DNA of 46,304 bases from Paenibacillus bovis. GTDB taxonomy: Bacteria; Bacillota; Bacilli; Bacillales; Bacillaceae_C. Where the stretch lies: the NCBI GenBank assembly GCA_007679095.1, contig VEFU01000036.1:1-46304 (forward strand). Direction: 5' to 3'. Numbering within the stretch: position 1 is the first letter of the stretch; each line of letters starts with the position of its first letter. Shown piece after piece: positions 33,587 to 42,936 of the stretch. The translations under genes were made by a program, and so were the position numbers. The notes beneath the pieces are model-generated. The model worked only from the letters and a program-made list of their open reading frames with translations. It was not told the origin of the DNA and did no database searches.

Positions 33587-34339
33587 TCACGAGATTTCTG
33601 CCCATTTCTCGCGCCATTCCAAGCGTTCTTTTTCTTCTATTTGTTGTTCGAGAATATCATCCCAGCGCTTTAATCCTGTATTCCAGACACGCGCAAAGAA
33701 AATGTCTTTTTCCTTATTGTACAGTTGAAATTCGATGCATGGAATATGTGCCACCTCTTGTTGATCGTAGCTATTTACGTCCGATACTACTGTTTGAAAA
33801 CCATCCTCATCCAGCCGATTTTCTGTTTCAGCTAAAACTTCCAATAGCCTATCCGTGTTTACTTCATCCAAATCTATTTTATAACGAAAAGGCTCCAATT
33901 CTTCTTTTTGCTCTAGTGAAGGTTCGTTTATCTCTGCCCAAAACTGATCGTGAACCGGGCTGTAATGAAGAACTGTCGACTCTTCATCCAGTTCTTCTTC
34001 CATAATTCCTGTCTGGATTTGCGCCTCTCCTTTTGACGTAAGCTGGTACACTTCCCTATCTAAACGAATCAAGCCCATTCGCTGCATTTTTATGAGTAAA
34101 TCTTCAATGAATAGCTCCTCGACCAACAGCAGTTCCGACAGATTAGCTGCGCGGCGGATAGTCGTTTGCTCGAAGGTGAGGAGCATCATTTTCATAAGAA
34201 TGTCCATTTTCGACCGTTTTACGCGGGTAAAAGCGACATCATAGGTCGTCACTGGCAAATACCAAATAGAAGATTCCTTTATTTCGATTGCTGGATTTTG
34301 TAGTAATGTCGAGCGTAATTGTTTTTTCAGTTTATCCAT
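33587..34339 (-). CDS. Winged-helix-like acidic protein, partner of the SF1 helicase
   Basis: 250 residues, family not recognised. Residues about 45-115 have a winged-helix pattern (ILMKMMLLTF, then RRAANLSELLLVEELFIEDL, then MGLIRLDREVYQLTSKG). The C-terminal half is acidic, rich in Glu and Asp, and ends in a helical segment with many Trp and Glu (RWDDILEQQIEEKERLEW). Start ATG at 34339 with GAGGTG 7 bases upstream, overlapping the helicase stop by 8 bases, so translation is coupled. It probably works together with the helicase, as adaptor or regulator; that is inference. Confidence 0.7.
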   Translation of the reverse strand: MDKLKKQLRSTLLQNPAIEIKESSIWYLPVTTYDVAFTRVKRSKMDILMKMMLLTFEQTTIRRAANLSELLLVEELFIEDLLIKMQRMGLIRLDREVYQLTSKGEAQIQTGIMEEELDEESTVLHYSPVHDQFWAEINEPSLEQKEELEPFRYKIDLDEVNTDRLLEVLAETENRLDEDGFQTVVSDVNSYDQQEVAHIPCIEFQLYNKEKDIFFARVWNTGLKRWDDILEQQIEEKERLEWREKWAEIS

Positions 34340-37300
34340 GCACACTCACCTCTTCCAGCATTCGCAGTCCATTTTGCTTTTTCACAGCGTCCAACACATT
34401 CGCATACATCAATCTCGTATCTTTTTGCTTCGTCCGTTCCGTGAACATCTTCGTACTTCCGATTAAAACAAGCAATTCCCTTGCACGCGACAGTGCAACA
34501 TTGAGCCTACGGTAATCTCGCGCAAAGCCGATAGAATCATTATTATCGTGATTCCGCACCATGCTTAGCAGAATGACATCCATTTCCATGCCCTGAAACT
34601 TGTCTACTGTTCCCGTACGAATCGTCAAATTCGGTAAGCGGAGTTCCTGATGAATGAGGCGGTCAATCCTTTTCACTTGTTCGCCGTAAAAACTAATGAC
34701 ACCAATGCTTTTTTTCTCATTAGTATCTATTCTTCCCACTTGCTTTGCCTGTGCGACTGCTTCATCTAATTCCTCAAGCAATTCCACAATACGATCCAAT
34801 TCTGCCTGATTGTACAGACTTTTTCCACCTTTCATTCTTGCTTCAAAAAACGGTGATTCGTTCGGCATATCCATCCACAATAGATGATTATGGCGCTCTA
34901 TGTGCCGTGATACAAGCATGTGATCGCGATCGACATCCGAATTTGCTAGACCGCAGCGCAGTCCTTCATTTTCTTGTTCATAAAACTGTGTAATGGTCGA
35001 CATGATGTTTTCATGCATCCGATATTGGATGGCAAGCATCGTTTTATTGCTTTTTGGCAGATTTTTAAACAGACGTTCAAACAGCGACTCATGAAGCAGC
35101 TGCTTTAATTCTGCTTTTCCTTCAAAATCCTCATTGTCATCCGCCAATTCTTGTAGTGTTTCCTCCAATGTATCATCACCTAACAGCGGTGGCAGCTGGT
35201 GATGATCGCCAACTAAAATAATCTTCTTCCCTTTTAGCATTGGCAACAGTAACTCTGGCGGCGTCGCCTTCGAAACTTCGTCTATGATGACTACATCAAA
35301 TTCAGGATAGCTATCGATAAAATCTTTACGTGCGGAAGCAACACAAGTTGTCCCAATGACATTCGCGTGTTTTACATAAAGCTTACGAATTTCATTCAAG
35401 TCATGGTCACTTGCTTCTTGCAGTAAAGAAAGCCACTTACCCTGTATGGATTGAAATGTAGGGAGCTTCTGCTTTTCGTCTTTTAAGGATTCTCGTGTAA
35501 AAGAAACACTCGCCATTTTCCGTAAAAGCTGTTCGTGCTCTCGTTCCGGTTCTGTTTGGATGATTTCTTGTAAAGGTGTTAGCTTTTCTTCCTCTTCTTT
35601 TAGGAGGCCGTGTAATTGCTCCAGACGGGATTCCTGTTGAGCTTGTTGCTTCTCTATTTCCTCTAGCTGCAGTTCGTCAACCTTACATTTTTGTTCATTC
35701 GCATCAAGTCGAACTTTTGCTTGCTCATACTCTGCCTGTTTTTTCTCTAAGTCGTCCAGTTTGGCTTTCGTATCTTGTAGTAATGCTTTTGCGTTTGGAA
35801 TGAGTTCTACTGAATCCTGCATATCCTTTTGTTTAAGTTGTAGAGTAGTGAGCTTGGTCGTCAGCTCATCTTTTTCACGTTGCACATGTTGCAGCGTCAT
35901 TTTATTATCGTTTTGCACAGGCTGAAATTGCACAATTAGTTCCTGCTTCAAAAAGCGGAATGCCTGTTGTGCCTTTTGGATCGCCGTATTATCTGGCTTC
36001 GACCGCTGTGCTCTATCCCACACATACCGTCTCCTAGCATATAAACCTCCGAGAAATTGGACCAATCTTTTAGGATAAACTGGACCGTTCCTTAATTCAT
36101 TTCTCATATTCTCTAAAAACTGATCAATTTCTGCAGAGTTCGTTGTAGCAGGATTCATTTGAGACATGCTTTGCTGGATCTGGGCGATGGATACATTCCC
36201 TTTCTCCAATAGCTGTTCTACATAAGCAATGGCACGATTTAATGTATCATTATACGTTTTTAACTTACTTAATTGGCTATTCTTTTCGCGAAGTCCATCT
36301 AGTTCTGCGATTAATTGCAGAACCCTTGGCGACCGCTTTATATTGCGTTCGAGGATGATCCACTTTAAGCTATCAACTTTGCTGGCGTCTGAAATTCTTG
36401 CAATGACAGCATCCGTCTCTTCCACAATCCCCATCCAGTTTTCAACATCTGCCGTCATCTGTTCGATAGTTTTCTTTTTTTCATTGATTTCATCTACCAG
36501 TTCCTGAAAAGCAATGCTATTTTGCAGACGAGTTATTTCCTGATGAAAGGCTTCAGATTGTTGTTGGATTTCGAGTTTATCAGGCTTACTAGCGAGAAAT
36601 GCACGATCCTTTTCAATCGTATCTTCTAATAATTGAAGTGATTGGCGGATATCTTGTACTTGTGTCCGTGCTTCTTCGTGTTCCTTTTCGGCAGTCTCGA
36701 GATCCATTTTAAGTTGATCAATGCTTGCTTGGATTTCCGTCATCTGTTGTTCTGCCTCTTTTTTCGCTGCTAGCTGTGTTTCAACACGTGGCAGTTCCTC
36801 ATCGATTTGCGCTTGCTCCTGCTCATTCGCCGCCCATTCATCTTCTATTTCTTGTTCACGACGTTTACGAGTTTCATATTGAGTGGAAACTTCCTGCAAC
36901 GTGTGGTCCTTCCAATATTGGCCGACATTTTCCTCAATGAACTTCTTACCTTCTTCTTCAATACTTTCCGTGCGCCCAACTCGAAGAATGCGAATGTCCT
37001 TATTCGCTAGTAATCTACCAAGCGCATTGTCAACGGCTAAATTGGACTGAGAAGCAACCAACGTACGCAGCCCAGCTCTAGCATTTTGTAGGCAGATTTC
37101 CGAGATAACCGTCGTTTTCCCCGTTCCTGGTGGCCCTTGAATAACATATAAATCTTCCGCAGATACTGCACCGATGACCGCTTCTTGTTGGAACTCATTT
37201 AAGCGATTGTGAAATTGCAGATTTTCTTTTCTTTTTACTTCTTTTACAGGTGGTTTGTTTTCAAATAAAAGTCGCTCTAATTCCGGATTGGCAGCTAGTC

Positions 37301-38123
37301 CATTTTCCAATTGCTTGAAGCCTTGGCGTAGCCTTTTTACCTGGCTTAATGTCGCGAAATTACTAAAAATAACTTCCTTAGACTGTGTCTCCAGTCGTTG
37401 CTCACGCGCACGTTGTTCCATATGCTTCGACAATTCCACTTCCACCGTTGCAGCAGAACGATTCGCTTTCAGCACCTTGCCGATTTCTTGGTCCATTCCT
37501 TTTAGCTTCACACTCAAGTCCTTGAGCGACTTCCATTCCTGATCTTTTAGCTGGCAACCCGTCATCGTTACACGGCTAAAATCATCATTGAAAATAAGCC
37601 TCGAATAGCGTGAAATCATATCGGGAATATCGGCAGCCCGCTCCTGGATTTTCAAGTACCCTTCCCAACTCGCAATTCGTTTTTTCACATAGGTGGAAAA
37701 TTCCTTTGCAACTGGCATTCTGTTAATTAAGTTCAGCAACTCAACGGAAATCGGTTCATTCCGAAGAGTTTTATGATCAAACGTGAGATGTACTGGAAGA
37801 CGCCAATTCGATTGCACTGGAATATGAGCCGGACGCGTCGTCACATTCGTCACGACAAATCGCTCCTGCTTCACGACACAATGCAGCACCATCACTTGCC
37901 CATTCATCTTGTTTGCTAGATTTACGTTCGCGACATTATCTAGAAACAAAGCAACCGAAACAATGCGATCCGCTGACTGTGGGTACTTCTCTATATAAAC
38001 GTGAAAGGATTTTTCCAATAAAAAAAACGATTGCTCCTCCAACCCGAGCTCCCGTATTTTATCCTTCGCTGTATTGGTCACCGTAATCGGACAACGATAT
38101 GTCGTCTTCTGTATATTCACCAT
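34332..38123 (-). CDS. Large SF1 (Upf1/DNA2-like, COG1112-type) helicase with coiled-coil insert
   Basis: 1263 residues. Walker A GPPGTGKTTVISEICLQ near 330, then a very long coiled coil (about 395-925, Glu/Gln/Lys-rich), then Walker B VVIIDEVSKATPPELLL near 946, LVGDHHQLPPLL near 975, QYRMHENI near 1037, VDKFQGMEMDVILLSMVRN near 1177 and RRLNVALSRARELLVLIG near 1207. All motor motifs look intact. The N-terminal 300 residues form a separate domain of unknown type. The coiled coil placed between motifs I and II gives an SMC-like architecture. Start at 38123 with GCAGGTG 6 bases upstream. First gene of a two-gene cassette with the winged-helix protein. Confidence 0.85.
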   Translation of the reverse strand: MVNIQKTTYRCPITVTNTAKDKIRELGLEEQSFFLLEKSFHVYIEKYPQSADRIVSVALFLDNVANVNLANKMNGQVMVLHCVVKQERFVVTNVTTRPAHIPVQSNWRLPVHLTFDHKTLRNEPISVELLNLINRMPVAKEFSTYVKKRIASWEGYLKIQERAADIPDMISRYSRLIFNDDFSRVTMTGCQLKDQEWKSLKDLSVKLKGMDQEIGKVLKANRSAATVEVELSKHMEQRAREQRLETQSKEVIFSNFATLSQVKRLRQGFKQLENGLAANPELERLLFENKPPVKEVKRKENLQFHNRLNEFQQEAVIGAVSAEDLYVIQGPPGTGKTTVISEICLQNARAGLRTLVASQSNLAVDNALGRLLANKDIRILRVGRTESIEEEGKKFIEENVGQYWKDHTLQEVSTQYETRKRREQEIEDEWAANEQEQAQIDEELPRVETQLAAKKEAEQQMTEIQASIDQLKMDLETAEKEHEEARTQVQDIRQSLQLLEDTIEKDRAFLASKPDKLEIQQQSEAFHQEITRLQNSIAFQELVDEINEKKKTIEQMTADVENWMGIVEETDAVIARISDASKVDSLKWIILERNIKRSPRVLQLIAELDGLREKNSQLSKLKTYNDTLNRAIAYVEQLLEKGNVSIAQIQQSMSQMNPATTNSAEIDQFLENMRNELRNGPVYPKRLVQFLGGLYARRRYVWDRAQRSKPDNTAIQKAQQAFRFLKQELIVQFQPVQNDNKMTLQHVQREKDELTTKLTTLQLKQKDMQDSVELIPNAKALLQDTKAKLDDLEKKQAEYEQAKVRLDANEQKCKVDELQLEEIEKQQAQQESRLEQLHGLLKEEEEKLTPLQEIIQTEPEREHEQLLRKMASVSFTRESLKDEKQKLPTFQSIQGKWLSLLQEASDHDLNEIRKLYVKHANVIGTTCVASARKDFIDSYPEFDVVIIDEVSKATPPELLLPMLKGKKIILVGDHHQLPPLLGDDTLEETLQELADDNEDFEGKAELKQLLHESLFERLFKNLPKSNKTMLAIQYRMHENIMSTITQFYEQENEGLRCGLANSDVDRDHMLVSRHIERHNHLLWMDMPNESPFFEARMKGGKSLYNQAELDRIVELLEELDEAVAQAKQVGRIDTNEKKSIGVISFYGEQVKRIDRLIHQELRLPNLTIRTGTVDKFQGMEMDVILLSMVRNHDNNDSIGFARDYRRLNVALSRARELLVLIGSTKMFTERTKQKDTRLMYANVLDAVKKQNGLRMLEEVSVHG

Positions 38124-38229
38124 GCTGTCACCTGCCCTACCAACACCATATCCTCGTTCAATGGCATCTCAAAAATCTATTAAAGTACTTCTATATTTAG
38201 TAATAGAATTATAGCACAAAGTTGCATCT

Positions 38230-38325
38230 GGTGCCTGGCACCCGAACAATTGGGAATCTTTTCAATTGCACCGAAATTGCGCTGGTGCCAGGCACCTAAA
38301 CAATAAAGTTCGGGTGCCAGGCACC
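38230..38325. repeat. Palindromic element 7 (three 13-mers)
   Basis: GGTGCCTGGCACC (38230), GGTGCCAGGCACC (38284 and 38313) with CAATT-containing spacers, upstream of the helicase cassette. Confidence 0.9.
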
Positions 38326-38344
38326 TAAACAATTACACACAAAG

Positions 38345-38374
38345 AAAGACTAATCGGAAGTCCAATTAGTCTTT
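38345..38374 (-). terminator. Probable terminator of the DUF2207 gene
   Basis: AAAGACTAAT and ATTAGTCTTT form a 10-bp stem with a short loop; on the minus strand CTTTG follows, a weak T tail. Confidence 0.5.
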
Positions 38375-38495
38375 ATATAGAGATTATCTTTTTCAAGCCC
38401 TCCACACTATAACCGTATGTCCAGCTTGGTTTATTGTTTATTTAGCACCTAATCAGAAAGGGGCAAAAACCGGGTGCATGCATTTTATCATTTTA

Positions 38496-40196
38496 TCAGA
38501 ATGCTCCGGAACCGCCACCTCCACCACCAACGCCGCCGCCCGCACCAGGTGTTCCACCGCTTCCAGTTGAGATGTTGGGCATCGTAGCTGCTTCCGCCTT
38601 ATCAAAATGAGTATGTGCTGATGATGCAATCATTAGGAACAAAAGCATGTTCGTTCCTGAATTATGGTTCAGTTGATTATACTGTGGCACATGTTCCATA
38701 AGGATCTTGCTTTTCTTTTGAATCGTATGGTTGTTTCGGCCAAGCCCATAAATAAAGGCTCGTTTCTGATCATCGTCAAGCCATTCATTCCACTCTGTTG
38801 GTACTAAATCTGCAAACTTTACCTCGAATCTTTCCCATTGTGCTTTAATATTAGCACCCTCCACCGTTTTACGTTTATCAATGATTGCAAAGACAATCAC
38901 GTAAACTGCCAATACAATTGCGGCAAACATCCAGCCATACAATTCATGTATCCCAAATAGGATGATGAAAGGAAACAGAATAAGACTCGAAAGCCCGACT
39001 GTCATTCGTGTGTTATCTCGTTTTTCATAAAACTCTTTTGCGTCTACTTCCCGTTTGACACTTTTCTTCCAGTTCGCGAAATATTTCTGATAACTTTCAT
39101 GATTGTTTTTATTTTTCGTGTATGTTTCAAGATCTGTCAGACGGAAAGTTCCATTTTTACCAATAATGTCGAATAACCAAGTAAGCAGTATTTGTTCATG
39201 CTCATGGTCCGTCTGCCTGTTGACGACGACAAATGTCTCCTGATCATTTTCTTTCACATAGCCATTACGCACTAGATCAAGCAGTGCTGCCGTCAAAGCA
39301 TGTGTGTCCAGTACACCGTTGTTCATGTACTGGATCGTGGCAGGCATACTCAATCCTGTTTTTGGCACGAAAAAACTATCCACAAACTGACGCTCCAGCT
39401 CCGATTTAATTTGACGTTTATATTGACTACGCCTCATCATCAGGATAAGCAAATAAAGTGCAAATCCAACGATAACAAAAGGTGCAATACGATGAAAGAG
39501 TTCTTTGCGCTTGTTAAATGCTGCAATTTCAGCTTCTTTCTTTTCTATATCCGATAAAATATCTTGCCTAATGGACTTATCTCCCGCAGATGAAGCTCCA
39601 GTAAATAGCGATGAATCATAAGCTACCCGTACATCACCTTTTTCACCTGAAGATACATGACCCATGGCAAAATGGACAACACCGTCTTTGTCCACCTTCC
39701 CCGTATCCCAGGCACTGTCGTAGCCAATGAATTCAACATCCCTCGTCGGTTTTGGTGGGTGAATGTAAATATTGAGGTCATTATAATCGGATTCATTACT
39801 TTGATCAAAAAATGGCCAGTAAAATTGAGCCATGTCTGCGTATACCTCAACGCCGTTTATAATGGTATATGTCAATTGGATTGTGACCGTTTCATCGGTA
39901 CCTTTGCGATGGACTTTGTATAAATTGTCCTCTTGTTCCACATTCAATGCCTTGCCGTTTTCTGTAGCTTTCATATCCTGAATTTCTGTGCCTTTTTTCG
40001 CAATTAATGTGCGGGTAATCCCATTGAAATCCCCGTCAAAGGCATACGTATGTGTTTCCTCTACTTGGATATTACCATCAGACTGTAAATATGCATGGAT
40101 ATCTGTCTTTTCAATATCGTACTCAACAGCTAGGGACATGATTGGAAATATCATAAATGCCAGCATGGCGACTATAATTACAGATAACTTTTTCAT
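38496..40196 (-). CDS. DUF2207 family membrane protein
   Basis: 566 residues. Signal peptide (1-23), an extracellular beta-rich DUF2207 domain (about 25-210) with QVEETHTYAFDGDFNGITRT, a transmembrane helix near 236-253, a cytoplasmic region, two closely spaced helices near 400-440, and a glycine-rich end (GGTPGAGGGVGGGGGGSGAF) typical of this family. Function is unknown. GGAGGA lies 6 bases before the ATG. Monocistronic. Confidence 0.88.
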   Translation of the reverse strand: MKKLSVIIVAMLAFMIFPIMSLAVEYDIEKTDIHAYLQSDGNIQVEETHTYAFDGDFNGITRTLIAKKGTEIQDMKATENGKALNVEQEDNLYKVHRKGTDETVTIQLTYTIINGVEVYADMAQFYWPFFDQSNESDYNDLNIYIHPPKPTRDVEFIGYDSAWDTGKVDKDGVVHFAMGHVSSGEKGDVRVAYDSSLFTGASSAGDKSIRQDILSDIEKKEAEIAAFNKRKELFHRIAPFVIVGFALYLLILMMRRSQYKRQIKSELERQFVDSFFVPKTGLSMPATIQYMNNGVLDTHALTAALLDLVRNGYVKENDQETFVVVNRQTDHEHEQILLTWLFDIIGKNGTFRLTDLETYTKNKNNHESYQKYFANWKKSVKREVDAKEFYEKRDNTRMTVGLSSLILFPFIILFGIHELYGWMFAAIVLAVYVIVFAIIDKRKTVEGANIKAQWERFEVKFADLVPTEWNEWLDDDQKRAFIYGLGRNNHTIQKKSKILMEHVPQYNQLNHNSGTNMLLFLMIASSAHTHFDKAEAATMPNISTGSGGTPGAGGGVGGGGGGSGAF

Positions 40197-40290
40197 TTTT
40201 CCATCCTCCTCGCCTCATAATCTATACGATTTAACTAGAGTAAAGGTTTCAAACGCTATGGGTTTGGTTACCTAATCCATTTTTTGGTTA

Positions 40291-40478
40291 GCTCTGTTAA
40301 ACTCTGTTTTTGATTTTCGCTCCTGTACACTCGCTTTCCGCGGGCACGGCCTCAGCTAACTTGGCAAAGAAAACCACTTTGCCAAGTGGATCTTCGGCTC
40401 GTGCTGTTCCCGCTGGAGTCTCGTGTACATCCGCTACAATCAACTAAGTTGTTAACAACAATGAACTTTAACATAGCC
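40291..40478 (-). mobile_element. MITE-like element, copy 2 (188 bp) inside a toxin relic
   Basis: Ends GCTCTGTTAAAC... and ...GTTAACAACAATGAACTT TAACATAGCC (in two parts) are imperfect inverted repeats, flanked by the 9-bp direct repeat TTTTGGTTA at 40282-40290 and 40479-40487. The core (CTCGCTTTCCGCGGGCACGG, GGATCTTCGGCTCGTGCTG) matches copy 1 at 8.0-8.3 kb in reverse orientation. Non-coding. Confidence 0.85.
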
Positions 40479-40522
40479 TTTTGGTTACATGATAATATTG
40501 CCACGATGAACGCAAACCATCC
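40479..40522 (-). pseudogene. Fragment of a holin-like toxin gene, cut by the MITE
   Basis: On the minus strand the last part reads GWFAFIVAILSCNQ, aligning with GALIVAILSFNHK of the intact toxin at locus 2. The 5' part is replaced by unrelated sequence and palindromic element 8, and the other side is the MITE target duplication. Confidence 0.65.
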
Positions 40523-40529
40523 ACCAAGC

Positions 40530-40576
40530 GGTGCCAGGCACCGAAACTATTTTGAAAAGTTCGGGTGCCTGGCACC
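40530..40576. repeat. Palindromic element 8
   Basis: GGTGCCAGGCACC (40530-40542) and GGTGCCTGGCACC (40564-40576). Its right end directly abuts the -35 box of the oxidase promoter. Confidence 0.9.
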
Positions 40577-40606
40577 TTGAAAATTCTGTCTTCTTAGGCG
40601 TATAGT
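40577..40606 (+). promoter_or_regulatory. Sigma-A promoter of the alditol-oxidase-like gene
   Basis: TTGAAA (40577-40582), 18-base spacer, TATAGT (40601-40606). The start would be near 40613, leaving a short leader with AAGGAG. Confidence 0.6.
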
Positions 40607-40641
40607 TAAGTAAATGAAACCGTTATAAAGGAGAAGGATTC

Positions 40642-41904
40642 GTGGAGATGAAGAGAAATTGGGCAGGTAATTTTCAGTATAGTACGACGAATTGGCATGA
40701 ACCTGAATCGATGGAAGAGCTTCAACAATTAGTCTCACAATTAACGAAGCTACGTGTCATAGGATCGCGCCATTCATTTAATAGTATCGCAGATTCGAAT
40801 GAAAATATCGTTAGCTTGCAAAAGATGAACAAGGTGTTATCGATTGATCATGAAAATGCAACCGTTACCGTTCAAGGTGGAATTAAATATGGAGACCTTT
40901 GTCACGAGCTTCAGAAACATGGCTATGCCTTACATAACCTTGCTTCTCTACCGCATATTTCAGTTGCTGGAGCCTGTGCAACCGCAACACACGGCTCTGG
41001 AAATCACAATCAAAACTTAGCTGCAACTGTACGGGCAATGGAAGTAGTTACAGCGGATGGGAATATCGTAACTTTTTCAAAAGATCAATCAGAAGACGAA
41101 TTACACGGAGCGGTAGTTGGACTAGGGGCGGTCGGAGTTGTCGCAACCTTAACGCTAGATATTCTACCAAGCTTTCAAATGAGACAAGATGTTTACGAGA
41201 ATCTACCCTTAGCACAATTAGAAAACAATTTTGACAAGATATTTTCCAGCGCCTATAGTGTGAGTCTGTTTACAGATTGGCAGGATAAAACGTTTAATCA
41301 GGTATGGCTAAAAAACAAACTGACAGATGATCAGACTTTTAAATTGGAAGAGGACTTTTTTGGAGCAAAAGCAGCGAAAGAAAACGTTCATCCTGTACCA
41401 GGGGTTGGAGCAGAGAACTGTACTGCCCAATTAGGGGTTTCAGGAAATTGGCTAGATCGTCTGCCACACTTCCGAATGGATTTTACACCAAGTGCGGGCC
41501 AAGAACTGCAAAGTGAATATATTTTGGCACGCAAACATGCCTATGATGCTCTTTGTGCTATAAGTGAAATCCGTGACCAAATCGCACCACATTTGTTCAT
41601 ATCCGAAGTACGAACCATTGCCAAGGACGAGCTATGGATGAGCCCATCTTACAAGCAAGACTCCGTGGCGTTCCATTTTACTTGGCATGACAATTGGGAA
41701 GCAGTCCAGCACGTGCTCCCACTTATAGAAGCACAACTAGAACCTTTCCAAGCAAAACCACACTGGGGAAAACTATTTACAACCTCCCCTAAAAAAATAC
41801 AATCACTATATGAACAGTTACCTGACTTTCAACAACTGGTTACGAAGTATGATCCACATGGGAAGTTTCGCAATGACTTTTTGGATAAATATATATTTAA
41901 TTGA
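40642..41904 (+). CDS. Alditol/xylitol oxidase-like FAD-linked oxidoreductase (VAO family)
   Basis: 420 residues. An N-terminal FAD-binding PCMH domain contains GSRHSFNSIADS; His44 corresponds to the histidine that carries covalent FAD in AldO. SVAGACATATHGSGNHNQNLA follows as the second flavin loop. The C-terminal half is an ALO-type (arabinono-lactone oxidase) domain ending in HGKFRNDFLDKYIF. AldO oxidises xylitol, sorbitol and similar polyols at C1, making hydrogen peroxide. GTG at 40642 is chosen as start because AAGGAG lies 8 bases upstream; the ATG at 40648 is too distant. Cytoplasmic and monocistronic. Confidence 0.88.
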   Translation: MEMKRNWAGNFQYSTTNWHEPESMEELQQLVSQLTKLRVIGSRHSFNSIADSNENIVSLQKMNKVLSIDHENATVTVQGGIKYGDLCHELQKHGYALHNLASLPHISVAGACATATHGSGNHNQNLAATVRAMEVVTADGNIVTFSKDQSEDELHGAVVGLGAVGVVATLTLDILPSFQMRQDVYENLPLAQLENNFDKIFSSAYSVSLFTDWQDKTFNQVWLKNKLTDDQTFKLEEDFFGAKAAKENVHPVPGVGAENCTAQLGVSGNWLDRLPHFRMDFTPSAGQELQSEYILARKHAYDALCAISEIRDQIAPHLFISEVRTIAKDELWMSPSYKQDSVAFHFTWHDNWEAVQHVLPLIEAQLEPFQAKPHWGKLFTTSPKKIQSLYEQLPDFQQLVTKYDPHGKFRNDFLDKYIFN

Positions 41905-41943
41905 TTTGAGTAAGCACTCCAACAAATTATAGAAAAATTAGAA

Positions 41944-41987
41944 GGATAGGAGAGCAGTACTTACATCTGCTTTACCTATCCTTTTTT
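41944..41987 (+). terminator. Terminator of the oxidase gene
   Basis: GGATAGG and CCTATCC form the base of a longer imperfect stem (GAGCAG/CTGCTT inside), followed by TTTTTT. Confidence 0.85.
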
Positions 41988-42076
41988 GTATTACAAATAA
42001 CCTCATATATAACAAGACCAGAGTTGAATATTGTTGAACTAACGCACCGATAGATTATTAAACTATTTGATTATGA

Positions 42077-42901
42077 TTAGGCTTGGAGAGCTTTTTGTAA
42101 TGATTTTTCCATTGTTTCTACAAAATTCTGACGTGTTTCAGCAGATAATTCTAATAGGGAAAGGTAGGGATTTAAATCTTCCAATTCGACTAATAAAAGC
42201 TCCCCTTGCTCATTCCGACAAGCATCAACTCGTTGAATTCCCCAATCAAGATTGTTCCATTCAATAAATCGTTTAGCAAAAGCTAGATCTTCTTCCGTAG
42301 GTACATACTCTTTCAATTCCCATCTTTTATCTTTATCTGGTGCATAAAGAGCATACTGAAATTCTTTGTCGATAAAATAAAATGAGACTTCATATTCAAA
42401 ATTGATAAATGGTTGTACCAATGTATTTTTCAATTCTGAATTAACTTTTTCACTCAATTCATCTTTTGTAACAAATTCCATCCCGATAGAGTCTGCTCCA
42501 TCTTTCGGCTTTACGATATACGTGTCTACACTAGGAAGTTTATTTAGGGAATCAAGGGTATCAATGGTTGGAATAACAGGAAAATGAGCATTTGTTAGTT
42601 CAATTAAATATTCTTTTCCGTTCATATCAGCCTTCCCATCAAACGAATTATATGTGTTTAAATGTTTAGAAACAATCCGGCTGCGGAATGCTTCATATTT
42701 GTCTTTAAAATTTGCGACTGGACCTGCATTTCGGAAAACAATTAAATCAGCATTATCTTCAAATGCTTCAATATCTTCAGGATGACAGATGACTAAATTA
42801 AAGGCTTCTCTAAGTTTTGAAGTTAGAAATAAATCCTCTTCATAATAGTTTCTTCCTTTTGCTTCATAATATAAATCTGTTACAAATAGTAGCGTCTTCA
42901 T
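42077..42901 (-). CDS. ATP-grasp ligase-like protein under T-box control
   Basis: 274 residues of the ATP-grasp superfamily (RimK/glutathione-synthetase-like). IVKPKDGADSIGMEFV is the ATP-binding Lys plus flexible loop, LVQPFINFEYEVSFYFID the second nucleotide strand, GIQRVDACRNEQGELLLVELEDLNPYLSL the metal-binding Glu/Asn segment. Such enzymes join a carboxylate to an amine via an acyl phosphate. The substrate is unknown and it does not match RimK, Ddl or CphA closely. Start at 42901 (AGGTGA 6 bases upstream); the longer frame translates the leader terminator. The T-box leader suggests production when an aminoacyl-tRNA, probably Ile, is short. Confidence 0.82.
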   Translation of the reverse strand: MKTLLFVTDLYYEAKGRNYYEEDLFLTSKLREAFNLVICHPEDIEAFEDNADLIVFRNAGPVANFKDKYEAFRSRIVSKHLNTYNSFDGKADMNGKEYLIELTNAHFPVIPTIDTLDSLNKLPSVDTYIVKPKDGADSIGMEFVTKDELSEKVNSELKNTLVQPFINFEYEVSFYFIDKEFQYALYAPDKDKRWELKEYVPTEEDLAFAKRFIEWNNLDWGIQRVDACRNEQGELLLVELEDLNPYLSLLELSAETRQNFVETMEKSLQKALQA

Positions 42902-42936
42902 TACGACTTCACCTGCTTTTCTTAGATTTTTGTTGC

